Below are positions 6,731 to 15,580 of a stretch of DNA of 31,866 bases, piece after piece. The position numbers and the translations under genes are program-made. The notes under the pieces were generated by a model. The model made no database searches and was not told the origin of the DNA. It saw only the letters and a list, made by a program, of their open reading frames with translations. This stretch comes from Actinomycetes bacterium (GTDB taxonomy: Bacteria > Actinomycetota > Thermoleophilia > Solirubrobacterales > Solirubrobacteraceae): NCBI GenBank assembly GCA_023404805.1, contig JAEYAL010000361.1, forward strand, positions 1-31,866, given 5' to 3'. Positions within the stretch are counted from its first letter, which is position 1. The number at the start of each line of letters is the position of its first letter.

Positions 6731-9057
6731 CCGACCGCCTCACCGCTGGCCGCATTCCGGCTTCCGGCACACCCGATGGGTCGCGCCGCAAGCGGATGCA
6801 CATCCCCATCGCCGGACCGATGGTGCTCGCGGGCGTGCTGCTCGTATCGAGCTGGGTCACGGTCAACTGGGCGATCGGCTCCTCGCGCGACGCGCGTGAG
6901 GATGCGCGGCGCCTCGCCATCGTCGCCTCGCAGGCCGATGCCCTGATCGACACCCGGACGCTGGGCGTCGGCAACCAGCAGCGCGACGAGCAGGTCGCGC
7001 AGATGCGGCGGGCCCTGCAGATCGCCTCCGGCAACTACACGGTGCTCACGGCCGCGCTCTCGGAGCTGCCGAGCACCGCGGAGTACCGCGCGCTGTGGGA
7101 CCAGATCGACCGCATCGCGCCGGTCGGCACGCCGCTGCGCCAGGCCGTCGACGGCGGCGACGTCGACACGGCCGAGCGGATCGCGTCGACCGTCCGCCCG
7201 CTCTTGGTGACGCTCCGGCAGGACAGCCAGCGGCTGGGCGAGCACAGCTTGGAGCGCGCGTCCGACATCGAGAACGTCGCCCGGATCGCCAGCGGCCTGG
7301 CGCTGATCGGCGGCTCGCTCGGCATCGGGCTCGTCGCCCTGAGCTTCTCGCGGCTGCGCCAGCGCGCCCTCGTCGAGCAGACGCGCGCAGAGGTCGAGGA
7401 GCGCACGTCGACCCGCCTCGACGCGCTCGTCAGCCACGCGACCGACGCCGTGATGGTGCTCGACCCCGAGGGGCGCATCACGTGGATCTCCAGCACGCCC
7501 GCGTTTCCGCTGGCCCGGGCGCCGCAGCAGGCGATCGGCCACTTCTTCACCGACCTCGTCCACCCCACCGACCGCAAGCGCGCAGCGCAGGCGTTCACCG
7601 AGCTGCTGTCGGAGGACGCGCTCGTCACCACCAGCCACCTGCGGCTTGCGACCGCGCAGGGTTCGCAGCGGCCGGTGGAGATCCGCGGCGAGAACCGCAT
7701 CGCCGATCCGGCCATCGAAGGCGTGATCCTCACGGTCCACGACGTCTCCGAGCGCACGCTCCTGGAGGACCAGCTCGAGCGCCTGGCCTCGCGCGACCCG
7801 GTCACGGGCGTCGCCAACCGCGCGCAGCTCGAGGCGCACCTGCAGTCGGCCGTGATGCGCCGCGGCCGCCGCGGCGGCTTCGCGGGCCTGTTGCTCGTCG
7901 ACCTCGACGACTTCCGCGCCGTGTCCGACACCCTCGGCCACGACGCCGGCGACGAGCTGCTGCGCCACGCCGCGCGGCGACTGGAGCAGACCGCCGGCGA
8001 CGGCGACCTCGTCGCGCGCCTGGATGGCGACACCTTCGCGGTGCTGCTCGACGACCTGCGCTCCGTCGGCGACGGGCAGGCGCGCGCCAGCGCGATCCTC
8101 TCCGGCCTGCGCGGCCGCGCTGCGGTGACCGGCGGCCACTCGGTCGACCTCGATGCCCACGGCGGCCTGGCGTTCGGCGCGATCGACCTGCCCTCGCGCG
8201 AGATCATCCGCCACGCCGATATCGCCCTGCTGGAGGCCAAGAGCCGCGGCGTCAAGCACGTCGTGTCGTTCACCGACCAGATGCGCAACCGCGTCACGGA
8301 GCGCGTCGAGCTCACCGGCGACCTGCGCCGCGCCACCGAGCGCGACGAGTTCGAGGTCGACTACCAGCCGATCGTCGACATCGCCACGGGCCGCACGGTC
8401 GGCGTCGAAGCGCTGGCCCGCTGGACCCACCCCCACCGCGGCCGCCTCGGCCCCGTCACCTTCGTCGACCTCGCCGAGCAGACCGGTCTGATCCGCCCGC
8501 TCGGCGAGCTGATCCTGCGCCAGTCCTGCCGCGAGATCGCCGATCTCATGCGCACGAGCCCGGACGCCCTCGACTACGTGAGCGTCAACGTCTCGCCGCG
8601 CCAGCTCGAGGACGCGGGCCTGACGGACGTCGTCGTCTCAGCCCTCGAAGACGCCGGCCTCGCGCCCGAGCACCTGATGCTCGAGCTCACCGAGCGCAGC
8701 ATCGCGACCGACCCCGAGCGGCTCGTCGAGCGCTTGATCGAGCTGCGCAAGCTCGGCATCAAGATCGCCCTCGACGACTTCGGCGCCGGCTACTCCTTCA
8801 TGTCGTTCCTGGAGGACTACCCGCTCGACGCCCTCAAGATCGACCGCTCGCTCTCCAAGTCGATGGCCGAGCGCAACGACGCCGCGCTGCTGCTCAAGGG
8901 CATCGTCGAGATCAGCGCCTCAGCCGACATGAAGGTGATCGTCGAAGGCATCGAGACCGAGGCCCAGCGCGACCGCGCCGCCGAGCTGGGCATCGAGCTC
9001 GGCCAGGGCTTCCTCTTCTCGCGGCCCGCGCGGCTCGAGCAGCTCGCGTTCGTCTGA
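6727..9057 (+). CDS. Membrane PAS-GGDEF-EAL protein, probable c-di-GMP phosphodiesterase
   Basis: 776 residues. Two membrane segments (about 26-50 and 187-208) flank an extracytoplasmic helical sensor of about 135 residues. A PAS domain (about 230-345), a GGDEF domain (about 350-500) and an EAL domain (about 515-770) follow. The GGDEF signature is degenerate: residues 433-437 read DGDTF, losing the Gly-Gly and Glu needed for cyclase activity. The EAL domain keeps EAL (561-563), SVNVSP, ELTERS, DDFGAGYS, LKIDR, VEGIET and QGFLFSRP. It should therefore hydrolyse c-di-GMP, with the dead GGDEF possibly sensing GTP, as in known composite proteins. The GTG start overlaps the upstream stop. It is convergent with the 9136 gene. 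Confidence 0.9.
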   Translation: MTDRLTAGRIPASGTPDGSRRKRMHIPIAGPMVLAGVLLVSSWVTVNWAIGSSRDAREDARRLAIVASQADALIDTRTLGVGNQQRDEQVAQMRRALQIASGNYTVLTAALSELPSTAEYRALWDQIDRIAPVGTPLRQAVDGGDVDTAERIASTVRPLLVTLRQDSQRLGEHSLERASDIENVARIASGLALIGGSLGIGLVALSFSRLRQRALVEQTRAEVEERTSTRLDALVSHATDAVMVLDPEGRITWISSTPAFPLARAPQQAIGHFFTDLVHPTDRKRAAQAFTELLSEDALVTTSHLRLATAQGSQRPVEIRGENRIADPAIEGVILTVHDVSERTLLEDQLERLASRDPVTGVANRAQLEAHLQSAVMRRGRRGGFAGLLLVDLDDFRAVSDTLGHDAGDELLRHAARRLEQTAGDGDLVARLDGDTFAVLLDDLRSVGDGQARASAILSGLRGRAAVTGGHSVDLDAHGGLAFGAIDLPSREIIRHADIALLEAKSRGVKHVVSFTDQMRNRVTERVELTGDLRRATERDEFEVDYQPIVDIATGRTVGVEALARWTHPHRGRLGPVTFVDLAEQTGLIRPLGELILRQSCREIADLMRTSPDALDYVSVNVSPRQLEDAGLTDVVVSALEDAGLAPEHLMLELTERSIATDPERLVERLIELRKLGIKIALDDFGAGYSFMSFLEDYPLDALKIDRSLSKSMAERNDAALLLKGIVEISASADMKVIVEGIETEAQRDRAAELGIELGQGFLFSRPARLEQLAFV

Positions 9058-9135
9058 TCGAGGTCCGCGGTCGGCGGTGGATGCGGTGCGGCGTCGTGCC
9101 GCGACGGCGACGTCCCGGGCGGACGGCGCCAGGGG

Positions 9136-9981
9136 CTAGCCGTGCTGGATCGCGTACCGCACGAACGGCAAGGGGTCGCGGTCGCCGATGCCGCGCAGAT
9201 GGCCGCCGCCGTTGACCATGAAGTGGACGTGCCAGGCGTTGGCAAAGCCCGCGTGGCCGATGACCTGGCCTGCTTTGACCTTCTGCCCGACAGCCACGGT
9301 GGCCTTCTCAGCATGGCCATACGCGAAATGCAGGCCGGGCTTGAACGGCCCCTCGTCGACGGTGCAGCGCAGTTGGATGATGCCGTCGCCGTCGGCCACG
9401 GAATGGCCGCCTGAGGCGCGGGCGCCTTTGCCCCACCATCCGCCCGCGCGCACGTCGACGACTTCGGCGTCGCAGATGGCGTAGAGCGTGGCGTCGGCCT
9501 CGCAGATCAGGTCCACGCCATCGTGGGCGGCGCCGTGCCACCCCCACGAATCGCCGAGGATGCGCTTGAGCGGCGGAGCGACGTGGTCGGCGCCCGCCCC
9601 CGCTCGCGTGGCAGCGGCGAACTCGGAGTAGTACCGCGGGCCGCTGCCGCCCGCCCGCGCTTTGGCGAGCTGTTTCTGCGCCGCGCTCCTCGTCGCTGGA
9701 TCCCGCACGACGCGCTGAGCGCCCATCGTCGCCACGCCGCGCCCGAGGTCGGTCTTCAGGTACGTGTCCTCGCGCAGGCCCAGCACGTAGGCGGCCTCGA
9801 TGAACGCGAACCATGTCGCCTGCGTGAACTTGCCGTGCTTGCCTACCGGGATGTCGTCGGCCAGCCCGCGCGCCTTCAGGCGCCGCTTGACCGCCAGCTG
9901 CAGCGATTTGACGTCCGGACCGGCGATCGGCGGCTCAGCGACCACCAGCTTGCGTTGCACCGCATTCGGCTTCTCCGCCAT
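9136..9981 (-). CDS. M23 (LytM-type) metallopeptidase
   Basis: 281 residues. The N-terminal half has an alpha-helical region resembling a peptidoglycan-binding module (SLQLAVKRRLKARG, GKFTQATWFAFIEAAYVLG). The C-terminal half is a M23 zinc endopeptidase. Zinc and catalytic residues are visible: HDGVD (His153, Asp157), FAYGH and WHVHF (His251, His253). M23 enzymes cut peptidoglycan cross-links. No signal peptide is visible from the chosen ATG, so it may be phage-lysin-like, exported by another route or cytoplasmic. The start is supported by GGGAGGG 7 bases upstream; a longer reading to 10059 adds an unlikely N-terminus. No phage genes are nearby. Confidence 0.85.
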   Translation of the reverse strand: MAEKPNAVQRKLVVAEPPIAGPDVKSLQLAVKRRLKARGLADDIPVGKHGKFTQATWFAFIEAAYVLGLREDTYLKTDLGRGVATMGAQRVVRDPATRSAAQKQLAKARAGGSGPRYYSEFAAATRAGAGADHVAPPLKRILGDSWGWHGAAHDGVDLICEADATLYAICDAEVVDVRAGGWWGKGARASGGHSVADGDGIIQLRCTVDEGPFKPGLHFAYGHAEKATVAVGQKVKAGQVIGHAGFANAWHVHFMVNGGGHLRGIGDRDPLPFVRYAIQHG

Positions 9982-10074
9982 CACGCACCCTCCCCGACTG
10001 CCCTGATCGCAGCCAGACCCTAGCCCGCGCAGCGGCCATATTCCAGCCCTTGCGAGCAAGCCAGCTACAACGCA

Positions 10075-10112
10075 CCGCGCGGCGCCCAGCCCGAAGGCTG
10101 GACGCCGCGCGG
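10075..10112. terminator. Strong hairpin downstream of the Fn3 protein gene
   Basis: Stem of 17 pairs with one C-A mismatch (10075-10091 and 10096-10112) and a CGAA tetraloop. It lies 25 bases past the minus-strand stop at 10137. No clear T-run follows on either strand, so termination may rely on the stem alone or the stem may protect the mRNA end. Confidence 0.6.
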
Positions 10113-10136
10113 CGTGTTCCTGAGTGACTGACTCCC

Positions 10137-13100
10137 CTAGGAGGCCGGAGTCAGGTTGAGGTTGATCGTGTTCCCACCCCCTGCGGTCAGCGGCGAGACG
10201 AGGCCGTTGAGGGCGCCGCAGCCGTTGAGATCACTGATCGAGTAGGTGCCGGCGATCGGGCCGCCGACGAGCGGGCTGAACTCCGCCTGGGTCGACTTGA
10301 GGTTGACGTCGGACAGGCTCTTGGTCTGGCAGGAGTTGCCACCAGCCAGCGGCACAGCGCCGAAGAGCTTGACGTCCTTGATCTTGATCCGGAGCTTCGA
10401 GTTGGTCTTCAGGACGCCGTCGACCAGCGAGCCGGTCGTCTTGCCCGACGGCACGAAGCCGACGCTGACGGTGACCGGGAGGAACCCGAGCGCCGTCAGG
10501 CGGGCCGACGTGTCGTTGAGCGTGAGGTCCGCCGTGAAGGAGCCGTCGGCGAGCTTGAGCTGCGCTGCGATCCCGCCGGTCAGACCGAGGGTGCCCTTGG
10601 TCAGCGTCTTCAGGGTCGTGGTGCCCTTCAGGGAGTACTTGTAGTTGACGAGGCCGGTCGGCGTCGTCGGGGTCGTGGTGGACTTGGTGGTCAGGCTGGC
10701 GGTGCCGCCCGAGGACTTGTTGCCCGCGGCGTCCTTGGCGACAACCTTGAAGCTGTACGCCGTGTTCGCCGTGAGGCCGTTGATCGTGGCGGTGAGGCCG
10801 GTGACCGAAGCCGCCGGAGTCGTCGCCGTGCCGACGTACACGTCGTAGCCCGTGACACCGATGTTGTCGGTGGACGCGGACCAGGTCAGCGTGGCCGAGG
10901 TCGTGGTGGTCGTGCCCGACACGGTCGGGTTGCTCGGCGCGGTCGTGTCGGCCTTCGTCTTCACGGTGCCGGCGGCGGAACGGTCGGAGACCGCGCCGTC
11001 GTCGTCCACGGACTCGACCGTGTACGAGTAGCTCGTGTTCGGCGTGAGGCCGTTGATCGTCGTGCTCGTGCCGTTGACCGTGGCGACCTTGGTCGTGCCG
11101 GAGTAGACGTTGTACGAGGCGACGGTGCCGTCGGAGTCGGTCGACGCGGACCAGCTCAGGGTGATCGACTTCTCCGTCGACGTGCCCGTCGGGGTGCCCG
11201 GCTTGGTCGGCTTCACGTTCGGGACCGGCGTGGTGGTGCCGTCCGTCGTGTAGTGCGTCTGCTCCATGCCCTCCGACTCGTTGCCGGCAGCGTCGAGTGC
11301 TGTGATCGTGAAGATGTACTCCGAGTCCTCGCCGAGGCCGGTGATGTTCTTGGCGAACACGCCCGTGTTGGCGCCGGCGTTGACGATCACGCCACCAGCG
11401 GGAGCGTCCTCGTAGTCGATCCTGTACTTCGTCACGCCGACGTTGTCGGTCGCCGGACGCCACTTGATGTTGATCGAGTTCTTCTGGAAGTCCGAGGCGA
11501 CGTAGTCGGTCGGCAGCGGCACGCCCGGGGCGCTCGGCGCCTGCGTGTCGTTGGTCGGCGTCGGGGTCGGCGTCGGGGTCGGGGTCGGCGTCGGAGTCGG
11601 CGTCGTCGGATCGGGGGTCGTGGGAGTCGGCGTCGTCGGATCGGGGGTCGTGGGATCCGGCGTGGTGGGATCCGGCGTCGTGGGGTCCGGCGTGGTCGGC
11701 TCGGGCTCAGGCGCCTCGACGACGAGGCCGTCGGGCGTCAGCGGGTAGATGTCGCCGTCGGCGAGCAGGTTGCACGTCGCTTGGCTGATCGCCGGGTGGC
11801 TGGAGTCGACCCGTGGAGCGGTGTAGTCCTGCAGGATGTTCTGGTCGAGGTAGTGGGGCCCCAGCCCCCACGACCAGTGGATCGTCCCGGCCGAGAAGAC
11901 GAGCGCTCCGCTCGGCGCGCGGTACGTGACCGCGTGCGCGTACGGCGTCCACCCAGCGGGCGGTCGGGCGTCAGGCCCGTTCACGCTGTAGGTGCGGCCG
12001 GCGTCCTGCAGGTAGCTCAGGTGCGAGTCAGCGGCAGCGCCGTCGCGCGGGTCGGTCTGCGAGAGGCGGCGCAGCTCGCCACCCTCCTGCGCCACCGGCC
12101 GGGCGGCGAACGGCTGCCCGGCCGCAGGCACCCCGTCCCACTCCCATCCGACGAGCCCCGTGCCGAGCGTGGTGCCCGCCGCCGGAACCGCCGTGTGGCG
12201 CCAGGCGCGGTGGCCGGCGAACTCACCGTGGCCGTTGTCGGCGGGGACGGTGAGCCCGAGGTACCGGTTGTCGTCATCGCCGATGTACTGCACGCCGAAC
12301 AGCCCCGACTCGGGCCGCGCGTTGCCGGTGTACGTCGGCGGCGTGGCCGCAGTCGTCCCGGGCACGGTGACCCCGGCGCCCTTGCCGGGGTCGCGGAAGG
12401 TCGTGGTCGGTGCGACGGGGTCGTTCTTGCCCGTGACGGTCGGCTGCGCCGAGCCGCCGCCCTCGATCACTTTGAAGCACGCCATGACGCGCGCGTCGGC
12501 CATCGATGTCGCGGGCTGACCGCTGCGCGTCTCGTACCGCACCCGCCAGTACGCGGTGTTCGCACCGAAGTTGAAGATGCTGGTGCCGGCGTCGCGCGCC
12601 GCCTCCACGCTGTCGCGCATCTCCTTCGTCCAGTACTCGCCGTGACCGAGGATCGCTAGCCCCTTGGAGTGCTCGGGCTGCAGCTGCTCGGGATCGAAGT
12701 GGACGGCGACATCCTCGGTGTACGCGACGTCGAAGCCGTGGCGCTCGAGCCACCAGATCGCCGGGAACTCGGTCCGCAGCACCCAGTTCGTCTCGCCGCC
12801 CCAGTTGTTGTAGGGCCGGTCCAGGCTCGCCTTCGCGGCGCGCTCGGTGCCCGACGCCGGCACGATGCTGCCCGCGTGGCCGAAGCGTGAGAGGACGGTG
12901 TAGAGCGACCGGCTCTCGGCATAGTTGTAGGCCTGCCACGTGTTCGTGGGCAGCATCACGAGCAGCTCGCGCGGCCGCCCGTCGTCGCGCACGATCCACA
13001 CCACGTGCGCTTCGCCGCTGCGCTCGATCGCCGGCGCATCCGGCGGGTACTCGTACCAGCGGCCCTTGAGCTTGGCGAGGTAGACCCCGGACGTCTTCAG

Positions 13101-13640
13101 CGCCGATCCCGGGACGGTGACGATCGTCCGGTCGTGCGCCCAGCCGGTGAGGCCGGTCTGCGGGTCGGACGGATACTCCGCCGGCCGCGTGCCGCCGTTC
13201 GCGGGCCGCCCGCTCCGGTCGAGCTTCTGCCACGTCGAGATCCCGGCGGCGCTCTTCCACACACGGCGGCCGCCCTTGCCGCCGTAATAGCCCAGCCGGA
13301 ACACCTCGACCTCGACGGACTCCAGCGGCGGCTCGGGCGCCTCGCTGAGCCAGAGGTTGGGGCCGGAGATCACGAGTTCCACCGGCTCGCCGACATCGAC
13401 CGACGAGCGGCGCGCCCAGCCGGTGATCATCGACCAGGCCGTCGTGACCTGGAACTTGTCGGTGAACGTCGACTGATCGGTGCAGCGGTTCTCGTGGACG
13501 ACCGGATTGGGATGCGGGCAGAACGCACCCTCGGAGGCCTGCTCCGCGAAGGCCTCTCCGATCGCCAACATGCCCAGTCCAAGCGCCGGGAGCCCGGCCG
13601 CCAACCCTGAATCACGCAGGAATTGACGGCGGTCTCGCAT
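10137..13640 (-). CDS. Exported dimethylformamidase-like protein with three Fn3 domains
   Basis: 1167 residues. A Tat signal (DRRQFLRDSG) and hydrophobic core open the protein. Residues about 30-640 match the N,N-dimethylformamidase beta-subunit-like family: FRLGYYGGKGGR, the Tyr/Trp-rich segments LPTNTWQAYNYAES and NWGGETNW, GHGEYW at 332-337, then GANTAYWRVRYE. The known enzyme uses an iron held by two Tyr and a Glu; which residues here correspond needs an alignment. A Thr/Pro/Asp linker (about 647-703) leads to three fibronectin type III domains (about 702-800, 808-895, 900-987). A C-terminal beta-rich domain of 170 residues with two Cys is unrecognised. The start is set by TAGTGT seven bases upstream; no ribosome binding site exists. 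The substrate is unknown; the fused Fn3 modules suggest a surface or polymer-binding role. Confidence 0.85.
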   Translation of the reverse strand: MRDRRQFLRDSGLAAGLPALGLGMLAIGEAFAEQASEGAFCPHPNPVVHENRCTDQSTFTDKFQVTTAWSMITGWARRSSVDVGEPVELVISGPNLWLSEAPEPPLESVEVEVFRLGYYGGKGGRRVWKSAAGISTWQKLDRSGRPANGGTRPAEYPSDPQTGLTGWAHDRTIVTVPGSALKTSGVYLAKLKGRWYEYPPDAPAIERSGEAHVVWIVRDDGRPRELLVMLPTNTWQAYNYAESRSLYTVLSRFGHAGSIVPASGTERAAKASLDRPYNNWGGETNWVLRTEFPAIWWLERHGFDVAYTEDVAVHFDPEQLQPEHSKGLAILGHGEYWTKEMRDSVEAARDAGTSIFNFGANTAYWRVRYETRSGQPATSMADARVMACFKVIEGGGSAQPTVTGKNDPVAPTTTFRDPGKGAGVTVPGTTAATPPTYTGNARPESGLFGVQYIGDDDNRYLGLTVPADNGHGEFAGHRAWRHTAVPAAGTTLGTGLVGWEWDGVPAAGQPFAARPVAQEGGELRRLSQTDPRDGAAADSHLSYLQDAGRTYSVNGPDARPPAGWTPYAHAVTYRAPSGALVFSAGTIHWSWGLGPHYLDQNILQDYTAPRVDSSHPAISQATCNLLADGDIYPLTPDGLVVEAPEPEPTTPDPTTPDPTTPDPTTPDPTTPTPTTPDPTTPTPTPTPTPTPTPTPTNDTQAPSAPGVPLPTDYVASDFQKNSINIKWRPATDNVGVTKYRIDYEDAPAGGVIVNAGANTGVFAKNITGLGEDSEYIFTITALDAAGNESEGMEQTHYTTDGTTTPVPNVKPTKPGTPTGTSTEKSITLSWSASTDSDGTVASYNVYSGTTKVATVNGTSTTINGLTPNTSYSYTVESVDDDGAVSDRSAAGTVKTKADTTAPSNPTVSGTTTTTSATLTWSASTDNIGVTGYDVYVGTATTPAASVTGLTATINGLTANTAYSFKVVAKDAAGNKSSGGTASLTTKSTTTPTTPTGLVNYKYSLKGTTTLKTLTKGTLGLTGGIAAQLKLADGSFTADLTLNDTSARLTALGFLPVTVSVGFVPSGKTTGSLVDGVLKTNSKLRIKIKDVKLFGAVPLAGGNSCQTKSLSDVNLKSTQAEFSPLVGGPIAGTYSISDLNGCGALNGLVSPLTAGGGNTINLNLTPAS
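11545..11700. repeat. Short tandem repeats encoding a Thr/Pro linker
   Basis: On the minus strand this encodes repeated PDPTT units and then alternating PT pairs. At DNA level it is a 15-base degenerate repeat (GGATCCGGCGTGGTG-like on the plus strand) passing into a 6-base GGGGTC/GGCGTC repeat. It is inside the gene at 10137-13640 and stays in frame, so copy-number change would lengthen or shorten the linker without breaking the protein. Confidence 0.8.
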
Positions 13641-13647
13641 CGCCAGC

Positions 13648-13653
13648 ACACTA
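13648..13653 (-). promoter_or_regulatory. -10 element of the dimethylformamidase-like gene
   Basis: TAGTGT on the minus strand lies seven bases before the ATG at 13640, placing the transcript start at or next to the start codon. This supports a leaderless mRNA and this start over longer readings. Confidence 0.45.
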
Positions 13654-13788
13654 CTCACACAACACACCCATTTGGGGGCAATACCGGTCATTCGTGGAGA
13701 GCCATCACTCTCTGTCAGCTCCGCGCCAGTGCACATGCAGGCGGTTTCCGGTCGGCTGGCGCTGACGTGGGCCTGACGCACGGCGGGT

Positions 13789-13794
13789 TAGGAT
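13789..13794 (+). promoter_or_regulatory. -10 element of the PhoD-like gene
   Basis: TAGGAT lies seven bases before the ATG at 13802, with no ribosome binding site between them. This is a leaderless pattern. No well-spaced -35 hexamer is visible. Confidence 0.5.
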
Positions 13795-13801
13795 CGCCGC
13801 A

Positions 13802-15565
13802 ATGCCGCGCCTGCTTCTCGGTCCCCTGCTGCGCTACGTGGGCGAGACCGAGGCGACGATCTGGGTCGAGACCGACGCCCCGTGCACCGTCGAGATCCTG
13901 GGGCACTCCGCGAAGACGTTCTCGGTGCTCGGCCACCACTACGCGCTGGTGGTGGTCACCGGGCTGGAGCCGGGGTCGACGCAGGAGTACGACGTGCGGT
14001 TCGACGGGGAGACGGTCTGGCCGCTCACCGCCGGGCGCTACGGCCCGAGCGTGTTGCGCACGCTGGGCCACAGCGAGCCGCTGAAGATCTGCTTCGGCTC
14101 GTGCCGCGTGTCGGCGCCCGACGAGCCGCCATTCACGCACTCGCCGCGCCTCCACCACCACGGGCGGGAGGTCGACGCGCTCGAAGGGCTCATCAACCGC
14201 ATGCGGTCGACCCCGCAGCACAGCTGGCCCGATCTGCTGCTGCTCGTCGGCGACCAGGTCTACGCCGACATCCTCTCCCCCGCGGTCGCCGGGCGGGTGA
14301 AGGCGCGGCGGGGCGAGCAGTCGCCGGACTCGCTGAAGGCGGCGACTGGCGAGATGGCGCCCGAGACGCAGGTCGCCGACTTCGAGGAGTACACCTGGCT
14401 GTACCGAGAGTCGTGGCAGGACGAGTCGCTGCGGTGGCTGCTGTCGACGGTGTCCAGCGCGATGATCTTCGACGACCACGACGTGCACGACGACTGGAAC
14501 ACGTCGGCGGCCTGGGTCGCCGACATGCGCCGCCGGCCGTGGTGGCGCGAGCGGCTCGTCGGTGGCTACGCGACCTATTGGATCTACCAGCACCTCGGCA
14601 ACGAGTCGCCCGCCGACCTCGAAGAGGACGCCCTGTGGCGGACGGTGCGCGAGGGCGGCGACCACACCGAGGCGGTGCTCGACTTCGCCGGCCGCGCCGC
14701 GGAGGGCGGCGCGGCAAGGGCCTCTAGCGCGTTGGAGGAGTCGGAGAACGACCTCGCGGGGGCGGTGGTGGCAGGCACGCGCTGGAGCTACCGCCGGGAC
14801 TTCGGCCGGACCCGACTGCTGGTGCTCGACTCGCGCGCCGGGCGCCAGCTCGAAGAAGGCCGGCGCAAGATGCTGTCGGACACCGAGATGCAGTGGGTCG
14901 AGGACCAGGTCACCGAGGGCGGCTACGACGACCTACTGCTCGCGACCTCGCTGCCGTGGCTGATGGCGCCCGGCCTGCACCACCTCGAAGCGTGGAACGA
15001 AGCTGTCTGCGCCGGGGCGTGGGGGCCGTGGCTGCGCGGGCCCGCCGAGAAGCTGCGCCAGCGGGTCGATCTGGAGCACTGGGCCGCGTTCGGGCGCTCG
15101 TTCACCCGGCTCACCGAGCTCATCGCGGAGACCGCGTCCGGGCCGGATGCGCCGCGCACCATCGCGGTGTTGTCGGGCGACGTGCACCACGCCTACGTCG
15201 CCGAGGCGTCGTTCCCGGGGCGGCCCGCGGTGCAGTCGCAGGTGATCCAGGCGGTCTGCTCGCCGATCCGCAACCCGCTGGCCATCGGCGAGCGCCTGAT
15301 CCTGCGGGCGTTCCAGTCCAAGCTCGCCGGGCTGCTCGGACTCGGCCTCTCCCTGGCCGCTGGCCTCACCAAGCCCGGCGTCCGCTGGCGCTTCACCGAG
15401 TCGCCGACCTTCGACAACCAGCTCGCGACGCTGGTCATCCACCCCGCCCAGCTGCGGCTCGACATCGAGAAGACGGTGCCCGCCGACTGGGAGCACCCGG
15501 TGCTGCACGAGAGCATCGCGTGGCGGTCGCGGGTCACGACGCCAGGCGGCCAGGAGCCGGCCTAG
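13802..15565 (+). CDS. PhoD-like metallophosphatase without signal peptide
   Basis: 587 residues. The phosphodiesterase/alkaline phosphatase D fold is shown by FGSCR, GDQVYAD (150-156), IFDDHDVHDDW (222-232) and LSGDVHHAY (about 458-465), which hold the metal ligands. Classic PhoD is Tat-exported and begins with an Fn3-like domain. Here the protein begins directly with that beta domain (RYVGETEATIWVETDAPCTVEI) and has no signal, so it probably acts in the cytoplasm or at the inner membrane face. A hydrophobic stretch near residue 510 (LAGLLGLGLSLAAGL) might touch the membrane. The family cleaves phosphate mono- and diesters with Ca or Fe. It is 15 bases from the next gene, so likely an operon. 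Confidence 0.85.
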   Translation: MPRLLLGPLLRYVGETEATIWVETDAPCTVEILGHSAKTFSVLGHHYALVVVTGLEPGSTQEYDVRFDGETVWPLTAGRYGPSVLRTLGHSEPLKICFGSCRVSAPDEPPFTHSPRLHHHGREVDALEGLINRMRSTPQHSWPDLLLLVGDQVYADILSPAVAGRVKARRGEQSPDSLKAATGEMAPETQVADFEEYTWLYRESWQDESLRWLLSTVSSAMIFDDHDVHDDWNTSAAWVADMRRRPWWRERLVGGYATYWIYQHLGNESPADLEEDALWRTVREGGDHTEAVLDFAGRAAEGGAARASSALEESENDLAGAVVAGTRWSYRRDFGRTRLLVLDSRAGRQLEEGRRKMLSDTEMQWVEDQVTEGGYDDLLLATSLPWLMAPGLHHLEAWNEAVCAGAWGPWLRGPAEKLRQRVDLEHWAAFGRSFTRLTELIAETASGPDAPRTIAVLSGDVHHAYVAEASFPGRPAVQSQVIQAVCSPIRNPLAIGERLILRAFQSKLAGLLGLGLSLAAGLTKPGVRWRFTESPTFDNQLATLVIHPAQLRLDIEKTVPADWEHPVLHESIAWRSRVTTPGGQEPA

Positions 15566-15580
15566 GGCTGACGCGACGCC

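Noticed and set aside
9088..9102. GCGGC-N5-GCCGC between convergent genes
   Set aside because: Short GC stem with no T-run; such stems are common by chance here, so it is not listed as a terminator.
9982..10059. Longer N-terminus for the M23 gene
   Set aside because: The ATG at 9981 has a strong GGGAGGG ribosome binding site, while the longer reading has none and adds residues with no resemblance to a signal peptide.
11253..12659. Arginine-rich open frame opposite the Fn3 protein
   Set aside because: Antisense shadow, driven by repeats of the Thr/Pro linker read in reverse.
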